From positions 62,001 through 126,000 of the forward strand of contig NZ_JBIWDK010000001.1 of assembly GCF_044761985.1 (NCBI RefSeq): 64,000 bases of DNA, written 5' to 3'. Positions 50,840 through 60,731 of this stretch are shown here, piece by piece. Both the position numbers and the translations under genes were made by a program. This DNA comes from Peribacillus sp044761985. Its GTDB lineage: Bacteria > Bacillota > Bacilli > Bacillales > DSM-1321. The notes beneath the pieces are model-generated. The model did not search any database. It worked only from the letters and a program-made list of their open reading frames with translations, and was not told the origin of the DNA. Position 1 is the stretch's first letter, and each line of letters opens with the position of its first letter.

Positions 50840-51397
50840 ATGAATCGGATTAGCTGGGATCAATATTTCATGGCTCAAAGCCATTTGTTAGCGTTAAGAA
50901 GCACGTGTACTCGTCTAACTGTGGGGGCAACGATTGTGCGGGATAACCGGATTATTGCGGGTGGGTACAACGGCTCGATTGCGGGGGGCACCCATTGTAT
51001 CGATGATGGCTGTTATGTCATCGATAATCATTGTGTCAGAACGATTCATGCTGAAATGAACGCGCTTTTACAATGTGCCAAATTTGGCGTGCCGACAGCG
51101 GGAGCAGAAATTTATGTGACGCATTTTCCGTGTTTACAATGCTGTAAATCGCTGATACAGGCCGGGATCAAGGCTGTTTACTATGCAGAGGATTACAAAA
51201 ACCATCCTTATGCTATTGAATTGTTCGAACAGGCCGGAGTTAAGATGGAAAAGGTTGAAGCAAAAGGGGCCATCGACGTGAATGGCAAAGAGAAGCAGGA
51301 TTTTGTTTTATCTTTGTTGAGTCAACTAGAACAAACCGGTCTCGGAAAAGAGGTAGTTTTGGACCTGGAAAAGCAGGCCAAGCGGTTATTTGATTAA
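50840..51397 (+). CDS. comEB: dCMP deaminase ComEB
   Basis: A 185-residue deaminase with zinc motifs HAEMNALLQC (HAE) and PCLQCC (PCxxC). It makes dUMP for thymidylate. The place in the comE operon does not mean it is needed for DNA uptake. AAAGGGGAC ribosome binding site. Confidence 0.93.
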   Translation: MNRISWDQYFMAQSHLLALRSTCTRLTVGATIVRDNRIIAGGYNGSIAGGTHCIDDGCYVIDNHCVRTIHAEMNALLQCAKFGVPTAGAEIYVTHFPCLQCCKSLIQAGIKAVYYAEDYKNHPYAIELFEQAGVKMEKVEAKGAIDVNGKEKQDFVLSLLSQLEQTGLGKEVVLDLEKQAKRLFD

Positions 51398-51418
51398 TAA
51401 ATGAAAAGGAGGGTGGGC

Positions 51419-53725
51419 ATGACCAGACACCTTCTTTTCTTAGCGGTTTCTGCCACATTGGGCATTACGGCCCATTCGAATTTAAGTATGAAGCTTTTAA
51501 TCTGCATTTTGTTTTTCTTATGTTTTCTTTTTTACTGGAGCGGTGGAAAGTGGAAGGTCCTCATCCTTCATATTGTCATCATGGGGATCTTTATAAGCTC
51601 CGCTTCCATAACCGAAATTCGAAACAAGTCCATATATGATGGATCGGAAAGTCACTTCCTCGTAACATTTACTTCCCAGCCAAAACTCGATGGGAATTTG
51701 CTAAAAGGGTTCGTCACAAGTGAACAAGGCGAACAACTCCTCTTACGATATACAATCGCTTCCGAACAAGAAAAGGAAGGTTTAAATCAGCACTTGCGCA
51801 CGGGAATATCCTGTCCGATACAGGGAAGTTTGCAGGTCCCTGAGCCACACCGTAATGAAAACAGCTTCGATTACCAGCAGTATCTTTCCCGTCAGAACAC
51901 CCACTGGATAGTAAAAGCCGATTCGATCTCTTTTTCAAAATGTAAAATGTCAAAGGCTTCTCTTGTCGTCTCGATTCGCAATTTTCGGATGAAAGGGATT
52001 TCCTACATCAAAAAACACTTTCCTAAAGAATCGAGTGGCTTTGTCACAGCCCTGATTTTTGGAGATCAGAGTGAAATCAATGAAGAGTACCTTACCAATT
52101 ACCAGCGGCTTGGTTTGGTGCATCTCTTGGCAATTTCGGGGCTTCATGTAAGCCTGTTAACGGGCATGTTATTTTATTTGGGAATTCGTATCGGCATCAC
52201 CCGCGAAAGAATGGTCGTCCTCATCCTGGTCTTTTTGCCGATGTATACACTATTATCCGGCGGAAGTCCTTCTGTCATGCGTTCCTGTTTGATGGCCATG
52301 TTGTTCTTTATCCTGATGCTCTTTAAAAAAAGGCTGTCAGCGAGTGTCACAATTGGCGTCATTTATCTGATTTTGTTATTTCTTCAGCCAAACATGCTTT
52401 ATAACATTGGCTTTCAGCTGTCCTTCGCTGTCACATTTTCCATCATCATGTCCTCGGGCATCTTCTTGCACTATCCCCAAAAGATCATGCAGCTCCTCAT
52501 CATTAGCACAAGCTGTCAATTGGCGGCCCTCCCGATATTGCTTTTCCACTTTTACGAAGTTTCCCTCTTGGGTGTCTTGTTGAATGTCTTGTATGTACCT
52601 CTTTATTCCGTGATATTGCTTCCATTTTCATTAATAACGGTCGTTTTGAATTTTTTAGTGCCAGCTCTCGGCCACCCGCTCATAACACTCCTTAATGTGA
52701 CCTTCACGCTCTGCAATCGTGCCGCCGACTTGGCTTCTGATTTTCCCCTGGCCTCGGTCTCGTTTGGTAAACCAGGCTTTATCATGCTATTGTTCCTACT
52801 TGTATCGATTTTGGGCTTGTTTGTGAATTGGGAGACTTCTTTTCGCGCAAGTAAAACTTGGTGGGGGATGTTCATTTTACTTTTACTTCTTCAATTCAAT
52901 ATTCAAAAGCTATCTCCCTTCGGTGAAGTGCAGATCATTGATATTGGCCAGGGTGACTCGATTTTGATTACCCTGCCGTTTAACGCCGGGAATTATTTAA
53001 TTGATACAGGGGGGCAAATCACATTTCCACTGGAGGAATGGAAGAAGAAGCGAAAGACCCATAATACAGCAGAGGATACCATAATCCCGCTATTGAAAAG
53101 TAAAGGAATCCATCATTTGGACAAGCTGATTTTAACGCATGCGGATGCCGATCATATGGGGAGTGCAAAAAAGTTGATCGAGAATTTCAAGGTGGAGGAA
53201 GTAATTATTGGTAGCTGGGGCGAGGAGCAATATCGGGATAAAGACTTTATCCCGGTGGCCCGAGACAATGGCATAAGAATCAAGATGGTGAAAAAAGGCG
53301 ACTCATGGAGCGTTGGGGAAGCTAAATTTTATGTGTTGAATCCCCACAAGAAAGAAGAAAATACGAATGAGGCCTCCGTTGTTTTGTATGCCGAGATTGG
53401 TGGGCTTTCCTGGGTTTTCACGGGTGATATGGGTGAACCGGGGGAAATGGAGCTCATCGATGCATTTCCACAACTACGGGCAGATATTTTGAAGGTGGGC
53501 CATCATGGAAGTAAAACATCTTCTTCGATCCCCTTCCTAGAGCAAATTCACCCTAAAGCTGCCATCATTTCCGTAGGAAAGGAGAATAGATATGGCCATC
53601 CACACGGCCAGGTGTTGGAGTCGATGAAAGCAAATAAAATCATGGTGTTCAGGACGGACGAAGATGGAGCCGTCATTTACAAATATACTAAAAAGGGAGG
53701 AACCTTTCGGAAGATTCTTCCATAG
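51419..53725 (+). CDS. comEC: DNA uptake channel ComEC (Rec2)
   Basis: A 768-residue protein: N-terminal membrane segments, an OB-like domain, the competence core (FGDQSEINEEYL, LLAISGLHVSLLTG) and a C-terminal metallo-β-lactamase domain (THADADHMG, VGHHGSKTS). It carries single-stranded DNA into the cytoplasm and probably cuts the other strand. ATG 51419 sits five bases after AAAGGAGGG; ATG 51401 is before it. Confidence 0.94.
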   Translation: MTRHLLFLAVSATLGITAHSNLSMKLLICILFFLCFLFYWSGGKWKVLILHIVIMGIFISSASITEIRNKSIYDGSESHFLVTFTSQPKLDGNLLKGFVTSEQGEQLLLRYTIASEQEKEGLNQHLRTGISCPIQGSLQVPEPHRNENSFDYQQYLSRQNTHWIVKADSISFSKCKMSKASLVVSIRNFRMKGISYIKKHFPKESSGFVTALIFGDQSEINEEYLTNYQRLGLVHLLAISGLHVSLLTGMLFYLGIRIGITRERMVVLILVFLPMYTLLSGGSPSVMRSCLMAMLFFILMLFKKRLSASVTIGVIYLILLFLQPNMLYNIGFQLSFAVTFSIIMSSGIFLHYPQKIMQLLIISTSCQLAALPILLFHFYEVSLLGVLLNVLYVPLYSVILLPFSLITVVLNFLVPALGHPLITLLNVTFTLCNRAADLASDFPLASVSFGKPGFIMLLFLLVSILGLFVNWETSFRASKTWWGMFILLLLLQFNIQKLSPFGEVQIIDIGQGDSILITLPFNAGNYLIDTGGQITFPLEEWKKKRKTHNTAEDTIIPLLKSKGIHHLDKLILTHADADHMGSAKKLIENFKVEEVIIGSWGEEQYRDKDFIPVARDNGIRIKMVKKGDSWSVGEAKFYVLNPHKKEENTNEASVVLYAEIGGLSWVFTGDMGEPGEMELIDAFPQLRADILKVGHHGSKTSSSIPFLEQIHPKAAIISVGKENRYGHPHGQVLESMKANKIMVFRTDEDGAVIYKYTKKGGTFRKILP

Positions 53726-53737
53726 TATGTAGAAATC

Positions 53738-53766
53738 CAAAAGAAAGAGACTGCATCAGCAGCCTC
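53738..53766 (-). terminator. Terminator after yqzM
   Basis: GAGACTGC (53747–53754) pairs with GCAGCCTC (53759–53766, one wobble); the A-rich 53738–53746 provides a minus-strand T-run. Confidence 0.65.
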
Positions 53767-53793
53767 CATCAGGGAAAAATAAGTGCATGAAAA

Positions 53794-53928
53794 TTAGGAT
53801 CCTACTGCTTTAACGACGACAGCAATGGTGAACATGGCAGCGAAAAATACAAATGAAGCGATGAATCCGATTGCGGAATCAGCGACGTCATCAGTCTTCG
53901 ATTGGACATTCTTTTCGAATTCGTTCAT
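53794..53928 (-). CDS. yqzM: Small membrane protein YqzM
   Basis: A 44-residue protein starting MNEFEKNVQSKTDDVADSAI, then one membrane helix and VVVKAVGS. It matches Bacillus YqzM in sequence and place. Function unknown. GGAGGGG precedes ATG 53928. The 53929–54252 stretch holds only the holA start region and the hairpin at 54155. Confidence 0.88.
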   Translation of the reverse strand: MNEFEKNVQSKTDDVADSAIGFIASFVFFAAMFTIAVVVKAVGS

Positions 53929-54154
53929 TGTTTACCCCTCCTATTTCTGCTAATAGTATAAAACATTACCAAAAAAAAATCCACAGGTCACATTCTTCAT
54001 TTCCTTTACTGACAAGAGTTGTCACAAATAGTTTGCTTAATTGAGGTCAAAATAAAAGTACAAACAAAGCAAGCACGTAATTGTTCTACATGAATGGTTA
54101 TCGTTTTCAAGGAAGTTTTCCTAGGGCCTTTCTTGAGAGCGTTCATATAGATCC

Positions 54155-54184
54155 GGAACTAGACCTTAGGGGCTAGTTCCCTTT
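54155..54184 (+). terminator. Hairpin before holA
   Basis: GGAACTAG (54155–54162) pairs perfectly with CTAGTTCC (54173–54180), then CTTTA. It could be a late terminator or part of the holA leader. Confidence 0.5.
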
Positions 54185-54252
54185 ATAGCTTGTCAAATGG
54201 TTCCTCCCACTATACCATTAGAGAAGAATACATAAAAAAGAGGCGGATTCTA

Positions 54253-55266
54253 TTGGTATTAGACGTTTGGAAGAATATAAAAAAAGGGCAATTCGCTCCC
54301 GTATATTTGGTATATGGAACAGAAGCCTATTTAATTAATGAAACGAAGCAACTCTTGATAGAGCATGTCCTTCATGAAGATGAAATGGATTTTAACTTTT
54401 CTCAATTTGATTTAGAGGAGACGCCAGTCGAAACGGCTCTTGAAGACGTGGAGACCCTCCCTTTCATTGGGGAAAGGCGTCTTGTTTTCATGCAGAACCC
54501 ATTTTTCCTGACAGCGGAAAAATCAAAGTCCAAGGTGGAACATAATGTGAAAAGATTAGAAGCCTACCTCTCGGACCCTGTTCCTTATTCCATTGTGGTC
54601 TTGACGGCCCCTTACGAGAAGCTGGACGAGCGGAAAAAAATCACCAAGGAACTGAAGCGTAAGGCCGTCCTCATTGAGGCGAAGAAGCTGGGCGACCGTG
54701 AGCTTAAGGTATGGGTCAAAGAACGGGTCGCAGAATATCAGGTGCAGATCGATGATCAAGCCACGGAACTCCTATTGGAGCTTGCGGGTACAAACTTGAT
54801 GATGCTGACGAACGAACTGGATAAAATGGCATTGTATGTAGAAGATGAGAAGCGGATAACGACGGAAGTTGTCGAAAAGTTAGTGGCTAAATCGCTTGAA
54901 CAGAATATCTTTACCCTGGTTGATTCGGTCTTGCAACGAAAAATGGAAAGTGCCATGACCATTCTCCATGATTTACTTCGGCAAAATGAAGAGCCCATTA
55001 AGATTTTGAGTGTGATGGCTGGACAAGTGAGGCTCATGTATCAAGTGAAGGAACTATCTCGACAAGGGTATAGTCAGCAAAAAATCGCGGGACAATTGAG
55101 GGTGCATCCATACAGGGTGAAACTGGCCCTTGAAAAGACAGGCAAATTTCAGGAGAAAGAGCTGCTTAGCATTATAGATGACTTGGCTGAGGCGGATTAT
55201 CGGATGAAAACTGGTCAGGCTGATAAAGCAATCACTTTAGAATTACTACTACTGAAATTCAGATGA
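54253..55266 (+). CDS. holA: DNA polymerase III δ subunit HolA (YqeN)
   Basis: A 337-residue clamp-loader subunit (LVLDVWKNIKKGQFAPVYLVYGTEAYL, DFNFSQFDLEE, RRLVFMQNPFFL, SLEQNIFTLVDSVLQRK, LRVHPYRVKLAL). It opens the β clamp with τ and δ'. Start at TTG 54253 matches the family start (VxDVWK) and follows GAGGCGG; the longer upstream frame lacks a site. Confidence 0.93.
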   Translation: MVLDVWKNIKKGQFAPVYLVYGTEAYLINETKQLLIEHVLHEDEMDFNFSQFDLEETPVETALEDVETLPFIGERRLVFMQNPFFLTAEKSKSKVEHNVKRLEAYLSDPVPYSIVVLTAPYEKLDERKKITKELKRKAVLIEAKKLGDRELKVWVKERVAEYQVQIDDQATELLLELAGTNLMMLTNELDKMALYVEDEKRITTEVVEKLVAKSLEQNIFTLVDSVLQRKMESAMTILHDLLRQNEEPIKILSVMAGQVRLMYQVKELSRQGYSQQKIAGQLRVHPYRVKLALEKTGKFQEKELLSIIDDLAEADYRMKTGQADKAITLELLLLKFR

Positions 55267-55272
55267 AGGCTT

Positions 55273-55308
55273 AAAGGGGAGGGGATGGAATGATTCTTTC
55301 CCCTTTTT
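55273..55308 (+). terminator. Terminator after holA
   Basis: AAAGGGGA (55273–55280) pairs with TCCCCTTT (55299–55306), then TT. Confidence 0.7.
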
Positions 55309-55317
55309 GGGCATAAA

Positions 55318-55341
55318 AAAAACGACCCGGAAGGTCGTTTC
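55318..55341 (-). terminator. Terminator after rpsT
   Basis: AAACGACC (55320–55327) pairs with GGTCGTTT (55333–55340); the A-run before it gives eight T on the minus strand. Confidence 0.85.
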
Positions 55342-55348
55342 GTTTTCA

Positions 55349-55615
55349 TTAAGCGTTAAGAGCGTTAAGTCTTTTCGCTAAACGAGATTTTTTACGGGCT
55401 GCCGCATTTTTATGGATTAATCCTTTAGATGCAGCTTTGTCTAATTTTACAGCAGCTGTTAAAAGAGCTTCTTTAGCAGCTTCAACGTTTTCTCCAGCTA
55501 AAGCAACTTCAGCGTTTTTCACTGTAGTACGCATAGTAGATCGAACTGTAATGTTATGAACGCGTTTTGTGTCGTTAGTTTTCACACGTTTAATAGCAGA
55601 TTTAATGTTTGGCAT
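55349..55615 (-). CDS. rpsT: 30S ribosomal protein S20
   Basis: An 88-residue basic helical protein (MPNIKSAIKRVKTNDTKRVHN, KGLIHKNAAARKKSRLAKRL). ATG 55615 behind GTAGGAGGTG. It is opposite in direction to gpr and holA, as in B. subtilis. The 55616–55886 gap holds only promoter sequence. Confidence 0.97.
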   Translation of the reverse strand: MPNIKSAIKRVKTNDTKRVHNITVRSTMRTTVKNAEVALAGENVEAAKEALLTAAVKLDKAASKGLIHKNAAARKKSRLAKRLNALNA

Positions 55616-55886
55616 TCCGTTCACCTCCTACAAAGAAATCGAGATTATATGAACTCGACTTTTCAAATCCATATCAAATAGCACAAATGATATTCTATCA
55701 GACTGCTTAAGATTATGCAATACTCCAGATTGAGAATCGAAAAGTAATTATAATTTCTGAAATTAATTCATCTCGTCATAATGTATTGTACCAAAAAAAT
55801 GAATAATACAAAAGCTAAAATGAAAGAATGTTTAAGAGAGATGATTAAAATACTAGATTTGACTCATATAAACAGCAGGAGGCGCT

Positions 55887-57005
55887 ATGGTGAAACATTT
55901 GGACCTAAGTAATTATAGTATTCGGACAGATCTGGCAATTGAAGCGAAAGAAATTGCCCTTGAAATGAAAGGTGTCGTCGAAGAGAAGGATGTCTCCCAT
56001 ATTGAAGGTGTGATCATTAAAGAAAAAGAAGTGGATGATTTGAAGATTTCCCTAGTTGAGGTCACGGCGGAAGGGGAAAAGGAGATTGGCAAGAAAGAGG
56101 GGAGTTACCTAACGATAGAGGTCCAAGGGATCCGCCAACAGGATACGGATACGCAGCAACGGGTGGAAAAGGTATTCGCCAACGAGTTAGCGTATTTTTT
56201 GAAAAGGAACAAGCTCACAAAGGAAAGCGGTTGCTTAGTCGTTGGTCTGGGTAACTGGAATGTCACCCCTGATGCACTCGGACCGGCTGTCATCGAAAAC
56301 TTGGTCGTTACAAGACATTTATTCGAGCTGCAGCCGGAGTCGGTAAAGGAAGGATATCGTCCGGTCAGCGCAATTTCTCCCGGGGTGATGGGAATCACGG
56401 GGATCGAGACGAGTGACATCATCAAAGGCGTCATTGAAAAAAGCAAGCCGGATTTCCTTATCATTGTAGATGCCTTGGCGGCCCGTTCCATTGACCGGGT
56501 GAATTCAACCATTCAAATAACGGATACGGGCATCCATCCCGGTTCAGGGGTAGGGAACAAACGCAAAGAATTGAGCCAGGAAACATTAGGCGTCCCTGTT
56601 ATCGCCATTGGGATCCCTACTGTCGTCGATGCCGTATCGATCACGAGCGACACAATCGATTATATCCTGAAGCATTTTGGCAAGGAACTGAAAGAAGGAG
56701 GTCGGCCTTCACGCGCCTTGGCCCCCGCTGGATTCAGCTTCGGAAAAAGGAAAAAGCTAAAAGATGAGGATATGCCAGGCGAGAAGGAACGAGAAACTTT
56801 CTTGGGAATGGTCGGTGTGCTTCCGGATGAAGAGAAGCGTAAATTGATTTATGAAGTACTCTCGCCACTAGGTCATAATTTAATGGTTACACCAAAGGAA
56901 GTCGATGTATTCATTGAAGATATGGCCAATCTGATAGCCAACGGTTTGAATGCGGCGTTACATGAATCAATCAATCAAGGTAATGCGGGCTTCTACACCC
57001 GCTAA
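55887..57005 (+). CDS. gpr: Germination protease GPR
   Basis: A 372-residue zymogen: the pro-region ends around YSIRTDLAIE, the usual cleavage place, then VVGLGNWNVTPDALGP, PGVMGITGIETSDIIKG and NSTIQITDTGIHPGSGVGNKR. It degrades small acid-soluble proteins when spores germinate. AGGAGG ribosome binding site. In B. subtilis it is forespore-expressed from a σF/σG promoter; I could not fix one here. Confidence 0.96.
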   Translation: MVKHLDLSNYSIRTDLAIEAKEIALEMKGVVEEKDVSHIEGVIIKEKEVDDLKISLVEVTAEGEKEIGKKEGSYLTIEVQGIRQQDTDTQQRVEKVFANELAYFLKRNKLTKESGCLVVGLGNWNVTPDALGPAVIENLVVTRHLFELQPESVKEGYRPVSAISPGVMGITGIETSDIIKGVIEKSKPDFLIIVDALAARSIDRVNSTIQITDTGIHPGSGVGNKRKELSQETLGVPVIAIGIPTVVDAVSITSDTIDYILKHFGKELKEGGRPSRALAPAGFSFGKRKKLKDEDMPGEKERETFLGMVGVLPDEEKRKLIYEVLSPLGHNLMVTPKEVDVFIEDMANLIANGLNAALHESINQGNAGFYTR

Positions 57006-57090
57006 ACGGCATTAGTGCCCAAAAATGGTGTTCTACCCTCTCTAGCAAAGTCATAAGTATTAGTAGACAAGCTATAGAGAGGGTGGACGG

Positions 57091-58293
57091 ATGAAAAGGA
57101 GAAAATCTCCAGGTATTATTACAGCTATTCACGGATCAACGATTGTAAAAACGTTTCTAGGTATCCTAGCCTTGCTTCTTTTTGTTTTTTCCGTCAGCGG
57201 GGTCATGACTTCATTACGGCCGGAATATCGCATTACCTCGAATTCCGTACATACTGTCGCTAACCAATTTTCAGGTAAAATGCTATTTTCGATGCTGGCC
57301 AATGAAAACCATTACTTCTTCAGTGCCTTGCCTGAAGGAAAAGAACAATCGATTGTCATGGAGCAGTTAGTAAAGCTTTCGACCAACATCTCAATGGAGG
57401 ATCCCCGTAGTTTGCTAGGTCGGGAATTACCAGGGTTCTCGATTTTTGATAACGAGATCCTTGTCGCAGGTGAAGGAACGAACTATACGAATATGCCGTA
57501 TGAATCTCCACCACCTTTAGAGGTGATGAATGATGAAAGAGATGCATCTCTGCAAAATCTGGATGAAATAGAAGAACCAGATAAGAAGACAACGCCCAAT
57601 CAACCCAAGCAAACGACCAATGGCCGCAAGGTGGTAGAGATATATCATAGCCATAATCGGGAGTCCTACCTGCCTTATCTAAAGGGTGTCACCGACCCAG
57701 ATCTTGCGTATCATTCTGAAATCAATATTACAAAACTCGGAACACGGATGACCGCCGATCTCGCGGATAAAGGTATAGGAGCCTCTCTAAATAAAACGGA
57801 TGTGATGGGGAACTTGAATAGCAAGGGCTTGAATTTTGCAAAAGCGTACCAGGAATCACGTAAAACCGTTCAGACGGCAATGGCGAATAATAAGGATATA
57901 GAATATCTCATCGATATCCATCGTGATTCCAAAAGGAAAAAACATACGACGATCACCATTAATGGCAAACAATACGCCAAGATAGCTTTTGTTGTGGGAG
58001 GGGACAACCCGAATTATGAAAAAAATGCGGCACTTGCCAATAAAATGCATAAAGCGTTAGAAAAAAAATACCCTGGTATCTCGCGTGGGGTCATGAAACA
58101 GGGCGGGGCAAGAAATAATGGAGTTTACAATCAAGATTTGACGGGTAATGCAATGCTTTTGGAAATTGGAGGCGTCGATAATACATTCGAGGAAATGTAT
58201 TTAACGGTCGACGCATTCACTGATGTGTTCAGCGAATTGTATTGGGATGCTAAGGCTGTGGATGGCATCAAGGGAGAATCGGAAGCAAAGTAA
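57091..58293 (+). CDS. spoIIP: Stage II sporulation protein P
   Basis: A 400-residue protein: membrane anchor (~residues 18–38), then the SpoIIP amidase/endopeptidase part (EIYHSHNRESYLPYL, DIHRDSKRKKHTTI, LLEIGGVDNTFEEM). It removes stem peptides and cross-links with SpoIID to drive engulfment. GAGAGGGTGG ribosome binding site. gpr–spoIIP–yqxA order is that of B. subtilis. Confidence 0.96.
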   Translation: MKRRKSPGIITAIHGSTIVKTFLGILALLLFVFSVSGVMTSLRPEYRITSNSVHTVANQFSGKMLFSMLANENHYFFSALPEGKEQSIVMEQLVKLSTNISMEDPRSLLGRELPGFSIFDNEILVAGEGTNYTNMPYESPPPLEVMNDERDASLQNLDEIEEPDKKTTPNQPKQTTNGRKVVEIYHSHNRESYLPYLKGVTDPDLAYHSEINITKLGTRMTADLADKGIGASLNKTDVMGNLNSKGLNFAKAYQESRKTVQTAMANNKDIEYLIDIHRDSKRKKHTTITINGKQYAKIAFVVGGDNPNYEKNAALANKMHKALEKKYPGISRGVMKQGGARNNGVYNQDLTGNAMLLEIGGVDNTFEEMYLTVDAFTDVFSELYWDAKAVDGIKGESEAK

Positions 58294-58312
58294 TTTGGAA
58301 GGAGCCTCTATC

Positions 58313-58636
58313 ATGGTTCGATTTTGGTTGAAATGCACGGGCGTTTTACTTATTTTGTTTTTAGGTGTACTTATCGGGATGCAGCAGGCAAACGACGGCA
58401 TGAAAAAAATGAAAGGGTATGAAGACCCCGCTTTAAATAGTGCTTTCACCATTAACCAATCGGAGCAGGGAGAAATGGAAGCGGATATCCTTGGGCAAAA
58501 AGTGACGAGTCATGATATAGAGACGAAAAAAGAAAAGCTGGAGGAAATGAAAGCTTATAATTTTTTCTCCTCCCTTGGCAAGAGTCTGGGTGAAACCGTA
58601 TCAGCAGCTTTTAACGCACTTTTTAATATGATTTAG
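58313..58636 (+). CDS. yqxA: DUF3679 membrane protein YqxA
   Basis: A 107-residue protein with one N-terminal membrane helix (FWLKCTGVLLILFLGVLIGM) and a polar rest. It matches YqxA, found after spoIIP in bacilli; function unknown. ATG 58313 behind GGAAGGAG, 19 bases after the spoIIP stop. Confidence 0.85.
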   Translation: MVRFWLKCTGVLLILFLGVLIGMQQANDGMKKMKGYEDPALNSAFTINQSEQGEMEADILGQKVTSHDIETKKEKLEEMKAYNFFSSLGKSLGETVSAAFNALFNMI

Positions 58637-58664
58637 TAGTAGGATAAGCCGGTAGAAAGTTCTA

Positions 58665-58701
58665 GAAAAAGGCTCCATTCAAATTGAATGCAGCCTTTTT
58701 T
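58665..58701 (+). terminator. Terminator after yqxA
   Basis: AAAAAGGCT-C-CATTCAA (58666–58682) pairs with TTGAATG-C-AGCCTTTTT, one mismatch, with Ts at the end. Confidence 0.9.
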
Positions 58702-58813
58702 GCTATCTCCTTCTTCATAATGGACTGTCCTTGTAACTATTCTGTTGAATCTTGCATTTTCTATTGATATAATGAAAAATAGTGTATTGTGTCGACTATT
58801 GGGAGTGAACGTT

Positions 58814-60649
58814 ATGAATAGAGAAGAGAAATTAAAAAGACAATCAAAGATTCGTAACTTTTCCATCATCGCTCATATTGATCATGGTAAATCAACATTG
58901 GCGGATCGTATCATAGAAAAGACGAACGCCATGACTCAACGTGAAATGAAGAGTCAATTGTTAGATTCTATGGACTTAGAGCGTGAGCGTGGAATTACGA
59001 TTAAATTGAATGCGATTCAATTGAAATATAAGGCGAAAGATGGCGAAGAATATATCTTCCATCTTATCGATACACCGGGGCACGTAGATTTCACTTACGA
59101 GGTTTCACGAAGCCTTGCTGCGTGTGAAGGTGCAGTCCTTGTCGTGGATGCTGCTCAAGGCATCGAGGCCCAGACGCTTGCCAATGTTTATTTAGCATTG
59201 GACAATAACCTGGAAATTTTACCTGTCATCAATAAGATTGACTTGCCAAGTGCCGATCCTGAGCGGGTCCGTGGTGAAATCGAGGATGTAATCGGTCTTG
59301 ATGCATCTGATGCGGTTTTATGCTCGGCTAAAGCTGGAATTGGAATCGAGGATATTTTAGAACAGGTCGTAGAATTGGTTCCGGCACCTCAGGGTGATCC
59401 GGACGGACCGTTTAAAGCACTTATTTTTGACTCCGTATTTGATGCTTATCGCGGTGTAGTAGCTTACATCCGGGTTGTTGAGGGTTCTATTAAAGTGGGC
59501 GATAAAATCAAGATGATGTCCACTGGCAAGGAATTTGATGTGACCGAATTGGGCGTCTTCAATCCGAAAGTCCAAATGCTTGATGAACTGACAGTGGGGG
59601 ATGTAGGTTTCCTGACCGCAGCCATTAAGAATGTCAGTGATACGACTGTAGGGGATACGATTACGAGTGCCAATAATCCCGCGACAGAAGCCTTGCCTGG
59701 TTACCGGAAGATGAATCCGATGGTTTATTGCGGTTTATACCCGATTGATGCATCTAAATTCAATGATTTACGTGATGCTTTAGAAAAACTGGAGTTGAAT
59801 GATTCAGCGTTGCAATTCGAGGCAGAGTCTTCTCAAGCGTTAGGATTTGGTTTCCGTTGTGGCTTCCTTGGCCTTCTTCATATGGAAATCATTCAAGAAC
59901 GTATCGAGCGTGAATTCAAAATTGATTTAATCACGACAGCACCAAGTGTTATATATGACGTTATCCTTACAGATGGAACGTCCATAAAGGTGGATAATCC
60001 ATCCAATATGCCGGATCCACAAAAAATCGAAAACGTCGAAGAACCTTATGTTAAGGCGACCATGATGGCACCAACAGAATTTACGGGAACCATCATGGAA
60101 ATCTGCCAAAACAAACGTGGGAATTTCATCGATATGGAATACGTGGATGAAACGCGCGTAAGTATCCATTATGAGATTCCGTTGTCAGAAATCGTCTATG
60201 ATTTCTTTGATCAATTGAAATCCAATACAAGAGGGTATGCTTCATTCGATTATGAGTTAATCGGATATAAGCCATCCAAACTTGTCAAAATGGATATCTT
60301 ATTGAATGGCGAAACGGTCGATGCATTAAGTTTCATCGTCCATAAGGACTTTGCTTATGAACGTGGAAAAATCATCGTTGAAAAATTGAAGAAATTGATT
60401 CCAAGACAGCAATTCGAAGTGCCGATCCAAGCGGCTATCGGACAAAAAATCGTGGCCCGTTCTTCCATTAGTGCCATGCGTAAAAACGTATTGGCTAAAT
60501 GTTACGGTGGCGATATTTCCCGTAAACGTAAATTGCTTGAAAAACAAAAACAAGGTAAAAAGCGGATGAAACAAGTTGGTTCCGTTGAAGTGCCACAAGA
60601 AGCCTTCATGGCTGTCCTGAAAATGGATGACACGACTCCAAAAAAATAA
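58814..60649 (+). CDS. lepA: Elongation factor 4 (LepA)
   Basis: A 611-residue translational GTPase: AHIDHGKST (G1), DTPGH (G3), NKIDLP (G4), then EF-G-like domains and the LepA-specific C-terminal domain. It acts on stalled or initiating ribosomes. ATG 58814 fits the family start and follows GGGAGTG; the upstream extension has no site. Confidence 0.96.
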   Translation: MNREEKLKRQSKIRNFSIIAHIDHGKSTLADRIIEKTNAMTQREMKSQLLDSMDLERERGITIKLNAIQLKYKAKDGEEYIFHLIDTPGHVDFTYEVSRSLAACEGAVLVVDAAQGIEAQTLANVYLALDNNLEILPVINKIDLPSADPERVRGEIEDVIGLDASDAVLCSAKAGIGIEDILEQVVELVPAPQGDPDGPFKALIFDSVFDAYRGVVAYIRVVEGSIKVGDKIKMMSTGKEFDVTELGVFNPKVQMLDELTVGDVGFLTAAIKNVSDTTVGDTITSANNPATEALPGYRKMNPMVYCGLYPIDASKFNDLRDALEKLELNDSALQFEAESSQALGFGFRCGFLGLLHMEIIQERIEREFKIDLITTAPSVIYDVILTDGTSIKVDNPSNMPDPQKIENVEEPYVKATMMAPTEFTGTIMEICQNKRGNFIDMEYVDETRVSIHYEIPLSEIVYDFFDQLKSNTRGYASFDYELIGYKPSKLVKMDILLNGETVDALSFIVHKDFAYERGKIIVEKLKKLIPRQQFEVPIQAAIGQKIVARSSISAMRKNVLAKCYGGDISRKRKLLEKQKQGKKRMKQVGSVEVPQEAFMAVLKMDDTTPKK

Positions 60650-60658
60650 ATGATAGTA

Positions 60659-60694
60659 GAAAAAAGAGGGTAGACAGGATCTAGCCTCTTTTTC
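60659..60694 (+). terminator. Terminator after lepA
   Basis: AAAAAGAGG (60661–60669) pairs with CCTCTTTTT (60685–60693); a larger loop is partly paired inside. Confidence 0.8.
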
Positions 60695-60731
60695 TATCGG
60701 TCCATTCGATTAAATAAAGGTTGTGAACTTA